Source of the DNA: Branchiostoma floridae
Lineage: Eukaryota > Chordata > Leptocardii > Amphioxiformes > Branchiostomatidae
Assembly (NCBI RefSeq): GCF_000003815.2
Contig: NC_049983.1
Span: 9,343,470-9,407,469, forward strand
DNA length: 64,000 nt
Direction: 5' to 3'
In this document: positions 26,101 through 37,390 of the stretch, one piece after another
Position numbering within the stretch: position 1 is the first letter of the stretch
Layout of the letters: each line of letters begins with the position of its first letter
Notes under the pieces: generated by a model
The model's database searches: none
What the model was told of the DNA's origin: nothing
The model's input: the letters and a program-made list of their open reading frames with translations, nothing else
Made by a program: the position numbers and the translations under genes

Positions 26101-29100
26101 AAAAGGGAAGATGAGAGGTGACTGTTGGTGACTGGTATCTGAATCATAGCATGCTGAGGTAGGCTGTGAGAGAGCCACTTGAACACCTTTGGCATTATGA
26201 CCTTCAGGTTCGTCTCTTGAAACACGGTACATGTGCTAACCTGCAGGATCGTCACGTCTGATCTGATCCACATGGGAGACGTTCTGCTGCGTTCTTGATC
26301 CGACATCTGCCCACAAATGTACACCACACGACCGTTGGTTGCAATCACATCCGACAGCTGAGACCTCAGCCGCTTCCGTCTTCTGACGACGATTGCAACA
26401 TCGTACTCTTTCTCCGGGATTCCTGTGTGGCCATGTGCACATGTCATGATTTGACAGGTTGATCGTAATGCGTTGGCTACGGCTGCAATCACTCTCGTCT
26501 CGATCATGGCTGATTCTGCATGCTCATCTATCACCACAATCCGCTGCTTGGGCTTGATGTGTAGTTGGTTCACCAAGATCTCCCATGCCAATACAAAATA
26601 CGACAGACAAGGCGTTTCACACAAACATGGTAGGTCTGCCAACTTGTGGACTACTGGGGCAGGGAGTGAGACGACGGAAGAGGCCACAGCAGGGTAGATG
26701 CCCACAACAAAATCTCCAACGTGAAGTTTGCACTTCTCAGGCACCTTGGTTACTGTTCCCACAAAGTCCAGACCAAGTAGGTCCCAGTTCTGGTTGCTGG
26801 AAGCTGACCAGTGCACCACCGTTCCATCTTCTGATTCCCGCGTTACTGGATACAAGCTCCCCGGATGCACATGGAACTGTTGAACGTTTACAATGACACT
26901 ATCTTCAGCACCGGTAGGCGTTGCTTCAACATTACCTTCGTAAACGGCATGGATTCTCAAGGGCTCCATAGTGTCGGCTGTTTGAATCTTCAGTCTGCAA
27001 CCACTTTCGCCACGATTTGTGCGATACACTGCGCTTTCAGCATGCAGTGTAGATGACTGAATCTCCAAGAAGTATTTCTTACTTCGCACAAACATGATTT
27101 CGGTGTAACTATTCAGTTCTCCAGTGACTAGTTCATGCAGAAGCGTATGGGTCTCCCAGTGATCTCCTCTCGACAACTCGACTAGCTGTAAGGATGGGTA
27201 GGCAGCCTCTCTGATAGCACAGCGAACCAGGCCCCATAGAGGTGTCCCCGCTAAGTCTATCAGACTGACGGAGCTCTGGTCTTCCAAGAGAGTCGATGGC
27301 ATTTCCTGCCACATCGAGAACTGGACATTGCGCGTCACGACTTTCAGAGGGATTGTCTGCCCACTGGCTACAGCCATCTTGATCAGCTGCCTTAGACTTG
27401 CACAGGCGAGTTGGATTCGGGCGTCCAAAGATTCCGTGTCCGTCGTCTCTGCTTCTAGTAAACTAATACCGCAGCAATGAAGAACAAGATCAACGTCTGC
27501 TAGATTGACATTATTGACTTGAAGCATCTTCTGCAGTGCCTGTTCGTCATTCTTGTAATCTATGCTCTCGATGTCCTGGAGAGGGATGAAGACAGATTCG
27601 GAGCTGACCAGCGGCTTGATGTGATCCATGATCCCACATTCATCTTCAAGAACGAGACACCTGAGGTGACACGTTTTGTTGATCAGCTCAGGCCCAATCT
27701 TCCCCTTCCAGTCAGACGAATAACCTGTCCAACTTGTGGTGTAGAACATGTCCGCAAAGTTACTTGGGCTTCCTTCTTTCCAAAACCTGATGGTCAGTCC
27801 CCTCAGCTCAAGTATAATCTGACCATTGGTTCCAACTATGACTCCATTCGATGTCATGGTCCCTGCGGTTCTTCTGCTTTGTTTCACATACACCCACATC
27901 TGTTGTTCGGGAGGTTTCACGACTACAACACTTTCAATAGAAACTGGGAGAAAGCTCACTCGACGACCTGCTGACTGTTGTAAGATGTCCAGTCCTAGTA
28001 GAAAGTGTGCCTGCAGCAAGCAGTCGTGTATAGCAGGGTGGATACAACAGCTGTGCATCTCCTGTGCCACCAAGTCGTGGACATCGATGAAGGCAATGGC
28101 CTCCTTTCCACCAGGTCCGTCTCCATAGCGACATTCCCGCAGTCGGCTGAGCGTAGGTCCGTAGTAGAAACCTGTCGTTTCTATCTTGTTGTACAGATCA
28201 TCGTGGCTTACAGTATCATTGCAGCGATAGCGGATATCATCTACGTCCAAGTTCTCAATGGTCTGTTGCTTGTCTGGCCCATAGGTGACAGTCCCTCTCG
28301 CATGCAGCGCTCGCTCTGTCCGCTCTTCGAAATGGACCAGTTGTAAAGCTTCGTCGTGTTGGAGGCTCACATTGATATCAACCTCTCCCCCCTGACTCAC
28401 GGTAACTGGTGTAAGGAACTCCACACTTGTCCTGCAGTTGGACACTGGTTGTCGCGGTGTTATGACTTCTATGCACGCTGCTAGTCCCAGTTCAAAGTAG
28501 TGGGCACCGGGAACAACAACAGTGTCGTCCAACACGTGATCATACACGTAAGGGGTCGTCTGCTTGCTTATGGAGCACTTGTACAGTGGGGGAGTTGCCG
28601 ACACATGTGACAAGAACGGGTGAGTGAATCCGCTACTGAGGTCACGGCCTTGGCGTCGAGCTACAGCTTTTTCAGTTTCGAACCACAGTGGTTTTCGAGC
28701 AAACTGGTAGCGTGGTACGTCTATTGGAGTGTGCATTCCTTCAACGAAGAAAGCGTCCCAGGTCGGCATTAAACCCGCTTGATACAAATCGCAAAGACTA
28801 TGTAGGATAGATGCATGCTCTTGGTTTGGCTTGATGGACGCCACGTAGATCAAAATCACCTCAGATGCAATTTGTTTGATGTTGCTTCGCAGAGCAGCTT
28901 TTGGTCCGACCTCCATAACGATGTTTTGTTTTCCACGATGTAGGGCTTCTGACATTGCGGTACTGAACATCACCGGTTGCCTAACATTTCTCCCCCAGTA
29001 TTCTCCGGTAACAAATTCGTCCTCTGTAGCTCTCTTCCCTGTAACAGTTGAGTACAGTTCCACAGTAGGCGGCTGGCCTTGTAGATCTCTCAGCATCGAT

Positions 29101-32100
29101 TCTAGTACCTCTCGGATGGGCTCCATCTGGTGACTATGGTAGGCCGCTTTCACATCCAGCTCTCTCAAAAACAGTTGGCCGGCTAAATCGTTCTCGTTCA
29201 TCGCCTTCAGAACGGCATGCAGCTCATCGATTGCAGCATCATCGCCCGACACCGTGCAGGAGGTAGCGCTGTTTTCGGCAGCCAAGCCAACTTTACCCGA
29301 GACTTTACTGCACATGTCCAGCACCTTCTCTACCGGGAGATTCCCGACAACCAACATCTTCCCGCCGGTGACTTCATTTTGTAGACGTCCCCTGTGGTAG
29401 ATGACACGTACGGCCTCCGGTAGTGACAGGGTGCCTGAACAATGCGCTGCAGCCACTTCGCCCACTGAATGGCCGAGAATGGCATCTGGTGTGATGCCCC
29501 ACGACTGCCAAAGGGCGAACAGCGAGACTTGTGTAGCAAAAATGATGGATTGTGCTACAATCGGGACATGGAAGTCCTCTTTATCTGACAGCTTATCAAG
29601 TAGAGACCACTCCACGTGTTGACAAAGCAAGTCATCGACTTCAGTCAACTTTCTCCAGAATACAGGTTCTTTGTCAATCAGGTCCAGACATACGCCCTCC
29701 CACAACGTTCCTTGTCCTCCGAAAACAAAAATAACACGTTTGTCAGGCCCGACGTCATCCCCACGACCGGTCTTCCGTCTGATTGTCCTTGTGCGCACTG
29801 CTCCTTCTATGCCGGAAAGAGCATTCTCTAAAGATTGTTTTATGCCATCAACAGTGCTACCTGACACTGCTAACCTGAAATTGTGATGTGTTCTCCTCAC
29901 AGTTGACGTGTAAGCCAGCCTTTCAAGCGAGATGTCCGGGTTTTGCTCCAGATGTTCGATCAGGTCCTCAACCGACAGCTTCAAAGATTCCCTTTTCCTT
30001 GCAGACACGACCACCACGTACGCCTTTCCCTGCTCTTTGTTGACGTGTTCTGGAGACTCGTCATTGTCTTGGGGGAACTGTTCAACGAGTGCGTGAGAAT
30101 TTGATCCTCCAAACCCAAAGGAGTTCACGCAAGCCAATCTCCTGTCCTTTCCCCGCAGTGTCCAATCCAGTACCTCAGTCGGCACGTACAGTCGTAGGTG
30201 ATCAAAGTCTATGTTTGGGTTAGGTCTGTCGAAGTGCACGTTTGGCACGATTTGTTTGTACTTCATCATCAGTAGAACCTTGATGAGACCGGCCAGCCCT
30301 GCGGCGGACTCCAGATGGCCGATATTGCCTTTGACAGAGCCTAGAAGTACGGGGTCGTCGTCAGCCTTTCTTGACTTGCCTATGACGTTGCCCAGACTGT
30401 TTGCCTCCACTGGATCCCCGACTGGTGTGCCTGTTCCATGAGCTTCGATGTAGTCAATGTGGTCGGGGTCGAACCTGTAGCGTTCTAAGATGCTGCGGAG
30501 TAATTTCTCTTGCTGTGACTGTGATGGGGCAGTGATGGGGATGGTGGTGCGACCGTCCTGGTTCACTGCCGTATGAATGACGCCCCAAATGTGGTCGTTG
30601 TTTTCTAATGCCTACAGAATGCACATAACGGAAGGAGCTTTCCTTTTATTCGATTGAGGAACTGTTCTTGGGTTTCAATCATATGCGATGACTCTGCACT
30701 CTAACTCACACTATGTAGCTACCGCAACTGTTTTGCTTCTGAGTGCTTCTTGTTCTGGTATTTACATTTTCGTTCTTTGACGCAAACTTTGCCATGCACC
30801 TACATTTTCTCTTTGAGGGGGGGGGGGGGTATGCAGATCATATGTGTAGATAGTACTATACCAATGTACCTACCAAGTAGCCTTACCCAAAACTTTATCT
30901 CATATTGTATCTATTACCTTTTTTGTGCCATAAACTTATTTCAACCTGTTTCATAAAGTATTGTATTTTGGGCTCCATTACGTTAACAGGAAAAACGGTA
31001 AATGCTTTGAGCTGAGTCCAGAATAGAAAATGTCGAATAGGATGTTTGGATACAGCCTCTTTGTCATTTTCATTCTAAATGTATGAAGGGGCATGCGTAA
31101 GGGGACATATTGGCCAGTTACCCAGAAAAATCTATATTCAGAACTACTGCGTCATTATTGAACACATAAAAACTGACAATTTATTCTTAAGTTTATTCTA
31201 TGCATCTCATTGCAGGGTACTAAATGTGGAAAACACCACGATGTTAGATTTGAATTACAAATTTACACGCCATCTTGCCACTTGCGCTATTTTTTAACTT
31301 CCAAAAAAACGTCGCGCTTGCTTGTGTCACCTCTAGGTTCGCTTGTGTCACCTCTATAGGTTCGCTTCCGTCACCTCTAGGTGCCCCGGGGTCACGTCTG
31401 CGTTGTCGAACCCCGAAGCGACGCAAGCGTGACGCGAGTCTAGTGAGAGGGGACCTTAAACCACTAGTGGACCATACCACATCTTACATGGGTGGGGGCC
31501 AAACCAACTATACAAATAGTGTTGCTTACCTTGCTAAGCTTTTTAAGTATGACGACACCACATCCCTCCCCGCGGGCGTAGCCGTCAGCTGCAGCCGAGA
31601 AGGGTTTGCACCGTCCTTCGGGAGAGGCCATGCCCGCTCGGCACAGCGACACGAACATGTTCGGCCGGAGAATGAAGCTCACACCCCCACAGACAGCCAT
31701 GGAGCAGTCGCCTGAAATGATTTGTGTGTATATAAAGGGGTAGAACGGCAAAGAGTGTACACACTCTATTTTGATAAAAAGTGCTGCTAAACCTCAGAAC
31801 TAAATATTCAGACCATTCTTTGCCAGGCTTAGTTTGTCTTATGTTCACCTTCAGTAAGACTGTAAGAAACAATCGTCGCAAGTTTATATTGTCATTCTTG
31901 TTTAAAGAGGAAACAAGAGCGCAGTAGACCCATGTCCTGTCTATGCGCCCTCTACCCTGGAGAGCAGGTCCTACGGCAGGCATAAAAATCTGAATGACCA
32001 GGAATAAGGTGGGGTGACATCCTAGCCTCTACCAGGCCCCTTAGGTCGCAAACTGTACTCCTCGGCCAACCAACTCCTCCGGTGTGTTTTTTGTCAATTT

Positions 32101-34601
32101 GGTCAATTTCTACTATTTTTCCAGCGATCTGGTAGCCTGGCATTCAGCCGTATTGTGCTTTGGTCGCTCCCCTGAAGGAGGAAGCAGTATCATAGGGGAG
32201 CGACCAAAGCACAACACGGCTGGATTCCAGGCTAGCGATCTGGGGAGCCTAGTAGAGACTAGTGACATGTGGCCACAGGCCAAAATCAATGCGCGCCCGG
32301 ATGTCATCCACAGAATTAAGTCAGCGTGGCCTAAGCTAAGCTTGACGTCAGCAAAATTGCAAATACCTGTCTTGATAGCTTGGCAGCCGAGATGCACAGC
32401 GTACAGTCCTGACGAGCAGGCGGTATCCACGGTGAGGGCCGGCCCGGTCAGGTTGAAGGTGTAGGCCACCCTTGCCGCCACCAGAGAGGTAGCTGTCCCC
32501 GTGATCGTGTGGTTGGTCATCTGTGTCAGGTCTATGTCACCATCCAGTAGATACTCAGTGTTCATCAGGCCTGTTGGAAAAGATTATATGGTGTACATCA
32601 CTTAAAAATTGTTGAATTTTGGATTTTTTTAACATGGGTTTTTAAAATGTAGACTTTAGGTTGCTGTGTCACGAAATAGCCAACTGATCTGGAATTAGGT
32701 ATATGGCACTAGGAATGGAAAATGGGTTATACTAGTCCATTTTCATAGATGGTGTTTCATAGATGGTGTTCCGGAAGAATCTATTTTTGTATGGTGCAGT
32801 GAGATACCACCTATAGCTACAATGTATGAATTAGTAGTAGCTTAGTTATTCTTACCAACGAAGACACCGGTGTCGCTGCCATGCAGTTCGTCCATTGTGA
32901 TGCCGGCATTTTCAAACGCCTTGTACGAACACTCCAGCATGAAGCGCTGCTGGGGATCCATTCGTGATGCCTCCTCGTCCCTCAGGCCGAACAGGCTTGG
33001 ATCGAACATCTTGTATCTGGAACGTTTTGAATCAGTTAAGAAAAAAAAAACTGTTATGCACTTAATGTATCATGTAATACGAAAGTTACTGTACTTACGC
33101 GTTGTGATATTTGTAAGTTGGGACATAGACTGGTTTATTGAATTGAAACTCATTGCAGCCAAAAAGCTGAACTGCGACATGTACAATTACGAACATATTG
33201 CATACGTTACAGGTAAAATACGTCAATCAAATTATATACTAGTACTTGTGCCCCCAATTTACAACACATGATAAAATGCAATAGCCAATACTCATCAATG
33301 CTAAGTAAATCTTGAGAAGCAAACAGTGTTTAATAATCGTGCACCATATTACAATATTTTATTCGAGGCTTTTTTATGAATATTTTTTTCTTGAGTCACT
33401 GTGCTGTTTTCTGAACTGGTTACCATACCTACCACGACATCATTGACTGAAACAATTGGATTACCTTGGGACGAAATCTTTGAGTCTGTGGAATGATATT
33501 TTGATGCCGCCATGTTCAATAACAGGAGAATGGTGTATTTTGGGTGCAAAGGTGCATTTGTGTGTTAAATGAATATAATACTATCAGTGTTGTAGAATAC
33601 AAAAAGAAAAGGAAGTTATACCCTTGGACAAACCCCGCCCTCTGCACGAATATTTTCCCGGGTGCGTTCTTGTCCGGACTGTACCAGGCGTCCTGGCTCC
33701 ATCGGTCAGGTGGGATTTCCTGAAGGAAAAATTGACACGAACGATATCTTATTTGTCCCGGACGTATTGCTAAGGAAATACCTTTCCGGAAACAAACGCA
33801 TTTATTCAAGTTTTGTCGATTAAAAAAAAGCATTTGACTCCGTTGTACCAGGTGTACTGGCTCCTCCTGTCAGGTGGGATCAGGAGGAAAACAACACATT
33901 TGTCTTTGAACAGGTCCTTGGAACAAAGTCATATTCATGCGGAAACTCACATGTGCAGAGTAACGATGGAACTGTCGTATCAGCACGGGTTTGACAAATA
34001 TTTCTTGAGTCATTCATTATTGGTTACGCTTGTTACGGATGGATTTTGATAGGCGCTCAGTACAAGCGGGTGCTCTTTTGTATCAACATAACTCTGTTAT
34101 AAATAGTGGTAGAACAACATTGTTACAACGACTTAAAGATAAGTTGGTGTGTTGCACCGAAGGGCGGTTACTTCGGCTATAGCTATACCGATACAGATAC
34201 GGAAAAGAAATGTTAGATTGTAGTGGTATTGGTAGTAGTGGTACTAGATTTTCTGACATGTATAATCAAACCTTCTGCCATAATCCGAGTACTGATACCG
34301 GTAAGCTGAGGTTTATATGACGTGCAAAACAGCATATATAATGGGAAATAATTTTGATCTACGCTCTGCAATTAGCAAAATTAGAATCAGAGCCCACCCC
34401 CTAGAAATAGAGAAAAGGTGGTACAAGAAGCTACCTGTGTGCGAAAGAATGTGCAAGGTAAAGAAACTAAAAGTGCTATCGTACCTCCATACAGTCCTCC
34501 CCGTTAACCAGGACTCTCCAGAAGTCGTCCGGGCTGTCTGCGTGCGGGAACCGGCACCACAGACCCACGATGGCGATAGAGTCCTCCGGCGGAACCGCCA
34601 T
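21374..34601 (-). CDS. Type I polyketide synthase with C-terminal adenylation-like and PH-like domains
   Basis: Eight exons (minus strand), phases consistent, about 2766 residues: 34485-34601 (ATG 34599-34601), 33622-33719, 32856-33016, 32367-32570, 31530-31711, 23357-30611, 22946-23110 and 21374-21492 (stop 21374-21376). KS has a full catalytic set: DTACSSGL (Cys), [12 protein letters not shown] (His, about residue 310) and [12 protein letters not shown] (His). AT: FGGQGT and GHSVGEV (Ser, about 633). [16 protein letters not shown] (His, about 946) and [11 protein letters not shown] (Asp, about 1116). A structural pseudoKR and an ER-like segment ([13 protein letters not shown]) without a clear nucleotide-binding loop follow. 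KR: GGLTGLG (about 1804), SSVSS and YGAAN. ACP: LGMDS (phosphopantetheine Ser, about 2112). Residues about 2180-2670 resemble an NRPS adenylation domain with lost core motifs. Residues 2673-2766 read like a PH domain. It likely makes a reduced polyketide on a single iterative module. Product unknown. Confidence 0.88.
21541..21563. repeat. Poly(C)-poly(A) tract
   Basis: A run of about 13 C followed by about 10 A in the last PKS intron. Confidence 0.9.
21700..22218. mobile_element. ACGT-rich MITE, copy 1
   Basis: 519 bp, flanked on both sides by TTAAGCTA (21692-21699 and 22219-22226), an 8-bp target duplication. The ends are AAGGCACAACTCGCCGTACG and CACGTACTGCGGGTTGTGCCC. The interior is packed with GTACG/CGTAC and ACGTG words and is GC-richer than its surroundings. 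It lies in the last PKS intron. Confidence 0.8.
22227..22874. mobile_element. ACGT-rich MITE, copy 2, in tandem with copy 1
   Basis: 648 bp, same orientation as copy 1, ends GGGGCACAACCCGCCGTACG and GCGGGTTGTGCCCC. It shares the central TTAAGCTA with copy 1. Internal blocks such as GGGAGCACGCAGACACGCCG and GCATGCAGAACTTTCTCTGC correspond to blocks in copy 1, with scattered changes and indels. Confidence 0.8.
31310..31458. mobile_element. Degenerate CTCACTGCACTTG-family MITE remnant with internal tandem repeat
   Basis: The right arm (CGAACCCCGAAGCGACGCAAG, then GAGAGGGGACC) matches the right arm of the copy at 14513. Its left half is replaced by three tandem copies of a roughly 22-bp unit, GCTTGTGTCACCTCTAGGTTC. 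It lies in PKS intron 5. Confidence 0.55.
32133..32234. mobile_element. TAGCCTGG-type perfect hairpin MITE with 9-bp target site duplication
   Basis: 102 bp, almost entirely palindromic. TAGCCTGGCATTCAGCCGT at the left is answered by ACGGCTGGATTCCAGGCTA at the right, and the arms continue (GTGCTTTGGTCGCTCCCCT/AGGGGAGCGACCAAAGCAC). GCGATCTGG flanks both sides (32124-32132 and 32235-32243). It lies in PKS intron 4. Confidence 0.88.
33118..33180 (-). repeat. Non-LTR retroelement 3'-tail remnant
   Basis: GACTGGTTTATTGAATTGAA followed by TGCAGCCAAAAAGCTGAACTG resembles the tail block at 34855-34935 that follows the RT gene, so it is a solo, diverged tail of the same kind, in PKS intron 2. Confidence 0.5.
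33841..33885 (-). pseudogene. Degenerate second copy of PKS exon 2 fragment
   Basis: GTACCAGGTGTACTGGCTCC and TGTCAGGTGGGATCAGGAGG match the exon 2 stretch at about 33680-33722 (GTACCAGGCGTCCTGGCTCC and GGTCAGGTGGGATTTCCTGA). It sits about 160 bp away in PKS intron 1. It lacks a usable splice setting and looks like a partial exon duplication. Confidence 0.55.
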
Positions 34602-34689
34602 GGTGGTGGTCTGTGAGAGAACCTGGCAGGAGCAATGTTGTCAGTCACAACTTTCCAAAAGACAAAATCTGTCAATCAATTATAAAGAA

Positions 34690-34850
34690 ATCTTTATTGA
34701 CACGACAAAAGTACAGCGACTTTCGTAAGGTCTACATGTATTACAACTACTTACAGTACAACTAAACTTACAAATATGGATATCTATAACAGTTAGGTAT
34801 GAATAAATCAACATATTGGATCTAGCATGTCATTTACACTATTGGTTAGT
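34690..34850 (-). repeat. Dispersed retroelement-like 3' end, reverse copy
   Basis: Reverse complement of the block at 16110-16252, with long identical words around GCGACTTTCGTAAGGTCTAC. It lies between the PKS start and the RT element tail. Confidence 0.6.
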
Positions 34851-34854
34851 AGTA

Positions 34855-36484
34855 GATTGGTTTATTCATTCAATTCAACAAGAATGACAAATTAAAAGCG
34901 GTCTTGCAGCCCAAAGGGCTGAATTGCACTGCTTGACAGTCTTTTTGTATGTTATTTTACACAAAAATTATTATAGGATAAGCAAATGCGGAGTAAACAA
35001 ATTATTACAATTTAAAATGCAAAACAATAATACGCAACACCGTCGTTAAAAGTAAATTTGAGCTATTTACAACAACATCATACATTGATGGGCTATGTGT
35101 TGATCAAGCGTGCCATATATGGGACGGCGCTGTTTCTATATCGCTCTGTTCTACAATGAACCAAGTCCAAGTTGTTTGAGGAGCGGGTCTGTCTGCCACT
35201 AATACTCTGTCTGTCCGGTGGCAGGAGATGACGGTACTGGCTGGATGTTAGAAGGGACTTAGCAAACTTAAGTGTCAAGTTCTCACGCCTCTGGTGAAGT
35301 GAGGGTAGGCCAAGCTGTGAGCAGGCTTCAGCATAGCTGGTGTAGTTAGCTCCCAGGATTATCCGCACTGCTCTGCGTTGGATTCTCTCGAGTTTGTTGG
35401 ACAGGGATGTTGGCAGCCCGGGATGCCACACCGGTGCTGCATACTCGATGATCGGACGGACGTAGGTGGTGTACACGATCACAAGGTCTTCAATTCCGAT
35501 GTGGAAGTGTTTGAGTTTTCTGAGAAAGAACAAACGCTGACTGGATTTAGAGTACATGTAGTCCACGTGGGCATTCCACTTCAGGTTATACTGCATTAAG
35601 ACGCCAAGAATCTTCATGGTTTGAACCTGTCGTAGTTCGTTGTTGTTGATTTTGAGGGGCGGCAGTATGGATACTGATTTGCTGAACTTCACATGTAGAA
35701 CTTGGCATTTTCCAGGATGTAGTACCATACTGTTTTCACCAGACCATTTCTCTAGGTCAGAAAGGTCGTTTTGCAGGGACGAAGGTGTTACGGTGGGGTT
35801 TCTGATCTCTAACAGGTTTAAATCGTCCACAAATTTCCATCTTTTGGCTGAGATTTGACGCGCCGCACTGTTGATGTAAGCCACAAAAATCAGAGGCCCA
35901 AGAAGAGTTCCCTGGGGTAGGCCGCACGTTATGGTGGCACTGTCGGAGAGGGTTCCTTGATAGCGGACGACTTGGCGTCTCCCCGTGAGGAAGTCAATGA
36001 TCCACGACGTAAGAGACGGACGCAGACCCATCTCCATCAATCGGGTTACAGCGATGGTGTGGCTTACCCGATCGAACGCTTTGCTGTAGTCAGTAGATAC
36101 CAGTGAGCACAGGGTTCCCGGTTTGTCTGACGCCTTGTACAGATCGTTGGTTAAGTCCAGCAGGCAGTGCGTAGTCGACCTCCCTTTCAGGCATCCAAAC
36201 TGTTGGGGGTCGATCTGAGGTAGTATGTCAGACAGAGTCCACTGTGTGATGAATCCTTCAGCGATTTTGGCCAACAGGGAAGTCAATGATATTGGGCGAA
36301 GTTGATCGACAGAGGGCGGTTTTGTTTTGGGCACCGGCACCACGATCGCACTTTTCCACTCGTCAGGTACTTTCCCCTGTAGAAGAGACGAGTTGATGAC
36401 GTCAGAAAGTGGTCCACTCAGTTCATATGCAAATTCCCTGAGGAGTTTTCCCGGGATACCGTCCGGTCCAGCAGCTTTCCTGGT
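34855..36484 (-). mobile_element. 5'-truncated non-LTR retrotransposon with reverse transcriptase
   Basis: Coding runs on the minus strand from about 36484 to the stop at 35093, open throughout (about 460 residues). Sequence begins at the RT finger motif KAAGPDGIPGKLL and goes on to PVPKTKPPSVDQLRPISLT, STDYSKAFDRVSH (palm), GLPQGTLLGPLIF and KFVDDLNLL, where the usual Y/FADD box is FVDD. It ends with a thumb/C-terminal domain (RRAVRIILG). The endonuclease and ORF1 are missing. The 3' tail (34855-34950) carries the block TTGCAGCCCAAAGGGCTGAA. CR1/jockey-type is the likely clade (inference). Confidence 0.85.
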
Positions 36485-36486
36485 TT

Positions 36487-36790
36487 TTACTTTCTGGTTC
36501 TACGGTCTAGGCAATCGTGGATATATCTGTCTACTTGTACACAGTGAGGGATATCGCCTCCCAGAATGTAGTTGAATTTATCTATCGAACAGAGAGTAGC
36601 AAATTCTTTAGAGCAAGTGGAAAGTAATGTGAACAGCTCTGTGCGTTTGTCATTATATCGTGAACAATCCATAACAAAGTGACGTTCGTCTTCGATCTTA
36701 TTTGAGCAGAATGGACAAAACCTCTGGTCACGGGGAATTTTAGTATATCTTCCGGCTTCTATATTTAGTTTGTGACTACAGATTCTTATC
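36487..36790 (-). mobile_element. 3' end of a second non-LTR retrotransposon
   Basis: The minus strand encodes RFCPFCSNKIEDERHFVMDC, running on to LSTCSKEF and ending CLDRRTRK then stop at 36487. The CxxC...HxxxxC finger is the typical C-terminal tail of many RT polyproteins. It is in a different frame from the RT gene next to it, so the two are separate elements joined near 36485. Confidence 0.65.
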
Positions 36791-37111
36791 TTTGTAATTG
36801 CTCTACGAAGTTCAAAACTGTGTACATTCGAAAGATACTTTTTTGTCCGTATCTTTCATTTAGCGTAGAATAAATGGAAAATTTTTAGTTATTCTGGATA
36901 GAAGAATTTCTTGTATGTATATATCCTGTAGACGGAGTCGTAATTGGTCGATTAGCATATCAACATGAAGGGGGCGTGGCCGCCACACACGCCTAGGACC
37001 CCCCTAGGCAGCATGAATTAATTTTAATTGTTGTTTTGCATGGTTTGACAACGATCCTATGTTTCTTCTTGTCAGTGATTAGATTAAGGTATGTTATATT
37101 GTCTATCTATA

Positions 37112-37311
37112 GGTAGCATCTCATTGCACTTAGGGCACCGGTGCGGCACTGCGGGGTTCGTTCACAGCGGCACTGTTGTGGTATTTTCGCCGACTTTTCT
37201 TTATAATTTGGATATTGCGTAATACGTAAAAATATAACAACAAAATACACAAAACGAAAGAAAATTCGTTCTTTATCTCTGAAATTCGTGTGTGCAGTGA
37301 GATACCAACCT
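37112..37311. mobile_element. CTCACTGCACTTG-type MITE, copy C (right arm deleted)
   Basis: Left arm complete (GGTAGCATCTCATTGCACTT, then GGGCACCGGTGCGGCACTGC). The right side has only the terminal GTGCAGTGAGATACCAACC; the inner right arm is missing. Internal TTCTTTATCTCTGAAATTCG matches copies B and D. Confidence 0.75.
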
Positions 37312-37390
37312 AAGTAATAATTCAACTGGGAAGGTATGTTAAAACGCACTCAGAAAGTATAATTTTAGCATATTGGGTAACATGCATTGG

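Noticed and set aside
36327-36575. Plus-strand open frames over the RT gene
   Set aside because: They are antisense shadows of the reverse transcriptase coding sequence.
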